From Hemibagrus wyckioides (lineage: Eukaryota; Chordata; Actinopteri; Siluriformes; Bagridae), in the NCBI RefSeq assembly GCF_019097595.1, contig NC_080716.1:11589401-11653400 (forward strand): DNA of 64,000 nucleotides, in the 5' to 3' direction. Numbering within the stretch: the stretch's first letter is position 1; each line of letters starts with the position of its first letter. The position numbers were made by a program, and so were the translations under genes. Of the stretch, positions 62,589-64,000 are shown in pieces. The notes beneath the pieces are model-generated. The model did not search any database. It saw only the letters and a list, made by a program, of their open reading frames with translations, and was not told where the DNA came from.

Positions 62589-63053
62589 GTGGGATTGTCT
62601 TCGGCCTCACTCTCGCCAATACCTCATTCTTCTTCAGGAGACAGCATGGGTAAGTTCTCAGTCCTTCAGGGGCCAACACCCTTTCTTTTATTACACTCTA
62701 CACTTCACGGCTTTTCTGATTTATCCGCTGTCTTCTACATATGTACTCTAGATATTTCGCCTGGTACCACCATTGCCATCCAGCATGCGCTGTGTTTACT
62801 TCATGATGAGATCACTGCCGCTCCAGGTACCAGTGGGGCGAAGATTGACCATTATAATCTAGGGTGCATCTCTGCCATTGATTGGTCCAAGTTTGGAAAG
62901 CCTGGTACCACAGAGAAGGCCTGCCAGACTGACATCATTGATACAACTATTTGTTCTTCAAAGCCCTTGCAGCCTGTGTGCAAGGCCCGTGACAGGCCAA
63001 CATGCCGTGTTAAACCTTATATTGTTCTTAAGCTCAAACGACCTAACGAATAA
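62589..63053 (+). CDS. Unidentified ORF, 139-154 codons, opposite to the retroviral remnant
   Basis: An open frame from 62589, with its first ATG at 62646 (GACAGCATGG, a good start context), ends at TAA 63051-63053. The product from that ATG starts MGKFSVLQG, has seven or so cysteines and a basic end (KPYIVLKLKRPNE), and matches no family I recognise. It lies between the candidate LTR and the pro remnant, on the other strand, and no minus-strand frame of similar length overlaps it. It may be part of another insertion, a host-derived piece, or chance. ATGG|GTAAGT at 62646 also looks like a splice donor. Confidence 0.3.
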   Translation: MGLSSASLSPIPHSSSGDSMGKFSVLQGPTPFLLLHSTLHGFSDLSAVFYICTLDISPGTTIAIQHALCLLHDEITAAPGTSGAKIDHYNLGCISAIDWSKFGKPGTTEKACQTDIIDTTICSSKPLQPVCKARDRPTCRVKPYIVLKLKRPNE

Positions 63054-63134
63054 ACCTTACCTGAGAACTCACTCCTGCTGTCCCCCGATTATTTCACACT
63101 ACATCAAACACACACCTCATACATATATCCTCAT

Positions 63135-63644
63135 TTACAAAATTATCTCCCACATTAAAGGGGGGAATGTGGGATTGTCATTCTGTAGCCAATACACTGT
63201 GCTACACTCTGTGTCTGCCTGCGTCCCAGCCATGAGATATTGTTCTGCTGTGGTTCTGTCTGGGAATGTCACCCAGAGGCCTGTAGGACTGCACTGAATT
63301 CTGGCCTTAAATTTACACAAAAGATCTCACCCCAATAAATTGACTGGTGTAGAGGGTGAATACAAAAGCGGTGCCACAATGGTGGTGTCTTCTAATGTTA
63401 GTATCTGAGGCTCTGTGAAATGTAAGATCTGTGAGATCCCTGAGAAGCCTGTTGTTTTGATGGTCTTCCGAGCGAGAGGGAGATTCGAGCCTTCGCGCCC
63501 TATGCATGAATATGTGGCACCTGTGTCGATCATGAATGGAAAAGGACGCTCATTATTGAGTGTTACCATGACAGTTGGTTCCTGTTGCGGATGCAGTGTA
63601 GTGGCATACTGCATATTCTCCCCCTCTGGCTTCTCAGGGCCGTT
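63135..63644 (-). pseudogene. Endogenous retrovirus protease region (broken)
   Basis: The frame continues directly from gag beyond the stop at 63647-63645. It shows the retroviral aspartic protease active site IDTGATYS (Asp codon about 63527-63525) and a downstream VNLLG motif, both typical of the family. A stop at 63329-63327 interrupts the frame just after that motif. The frame then stays open to 63135, where reverse transcriptase would be expected but is not present. In a working virus this enzyme would cut Gag and Pol. This copy is inactive. Confidence 0.8.
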
Positions 63645-64000
63645 TCAACTCCAATTTGGTGCGGGCCCCAGTCCCGGGCCTATCTGGGGCTGATACATAT
63701 GTGGGCAGTCTCTTCTCATGTGTCCACTCCCTCCGCAGCCCCAGCACTCTAGTGGTTGTTGTGGCTGCTGGTACTGAGGATTGGGGGGTGCCTGCGCGTA
63801 ACTCAGTCCTTGGGGCCCTCCAGGGCTCTGCGGCGCATATCCCTGCGGTGGTGATCCAAATCGTTCCCACGGCTGCCTTCTCCCTTGCCACCGACCTCTC
63901 ATTGGGCGTCCTCTAAATCTTCCTTGTGCACCGCCAATGTGGACATTAATGGGTTGGGTCATTGGGTACACCTGGCTATTTTGTGGATGCTGTGAGTTTG
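63645..64000 (-). pseudogene. Endogenous retrovirus gag, nucleocapsid end, partial
   Basis: Open on the minus strand from the right edge to a TGA at 63647-63645. The sequence is rich in Arg, Gly, Pro and Gln and carries one zinc knuckle of the form C-x2-C-x4-H-x4-C at about 63746-63705, the RNA-packaging motif of nucleocapsid. Matrix and capsid lie beyond the window. A single knuckle, plus protease in the same frame after one stop codon, resembles the gamma/epsilon-type retroviral layout. It is the upstream part of the same provirus as the protease remnant. Confidence 0.8.

Noticed and set aside
63157..63175. AAAGGGGGGAATG followed by TGTGGGATTGTC read as a plus-strand polypurine tract and LTR start
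   Set aside because: The same bases are part of the long open minus-strand frame after the retroviral protease, and no plus-strand LTR end, TATA box or polyadenylation signal follows. The likeness to TGGGATTGTC at 62453 is noted but not enough.

Overview
The window is vertebrate genomic DNA from a teleost fish. Genes are split into many short exons with GT-AG introns. Microsatellites are abundant, and several families of Tc1/mariner-type transposon relics are present. The gene order matches one conserved vertebrate block, human 8q12.1: RP1, LYN, RPS20, PLAG1, CHCHD7, SDR16C5. The mix of Tc1 families suggests an ostariophysan such as a catfish or characin, but that is only an impression.

Layout from left to right: the 3' end of an RP1-like photoreceptor gene (+, 1-1131); a Src-family kinase best matched to LYN (+, about 5940-13370); a KIF20A/MKLP2-type mitotic kinesin (-, 18 coding exons, 21249-14739), convergent with lyn; RPS20 (-, 26542-23996) with a SNORD54-like box C/D snoRNA in its second intron; PLAG1 (-, coding exons 32921-31608, first exon near 38.2 kb); CHCHD7 (+, first exon near 38.6 kb, coding 42009-47188), head to head with plag1 across a short CpG-rich promoter; SDR16C5 (-, 53865-49024). 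From 54 kb to the right edge I see no cellular gene. That stretch holds transposon relics and a broken endogenous retrovirus.

The genes do not form a pathway. They are neighbours kept together by old synteny. Compared with the mammalian order as I recall it, kif20a sits between lyn and rps20, and MOS is absent between rps20 and plag1.

The most interesting non-genic structures are: a Tc1 derivative whose three copies share an inverted-duplicated (foldback) architecture; a complete 1.35-kb LTR element with a 5-bp target duplication and almost no interior; a retroviral gag-pro remnant on the minus strand with an in-frame stop between gag and pro and an unexplained opposite-strand ORF; a basic 47-codon ORF in the first plag1 exon; and several upstream ATGs in the chchd7 leader. 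All exon boundaries were placed by eye from reading frame, splice dinucleotides and family similarity. No search or alignment program was run.
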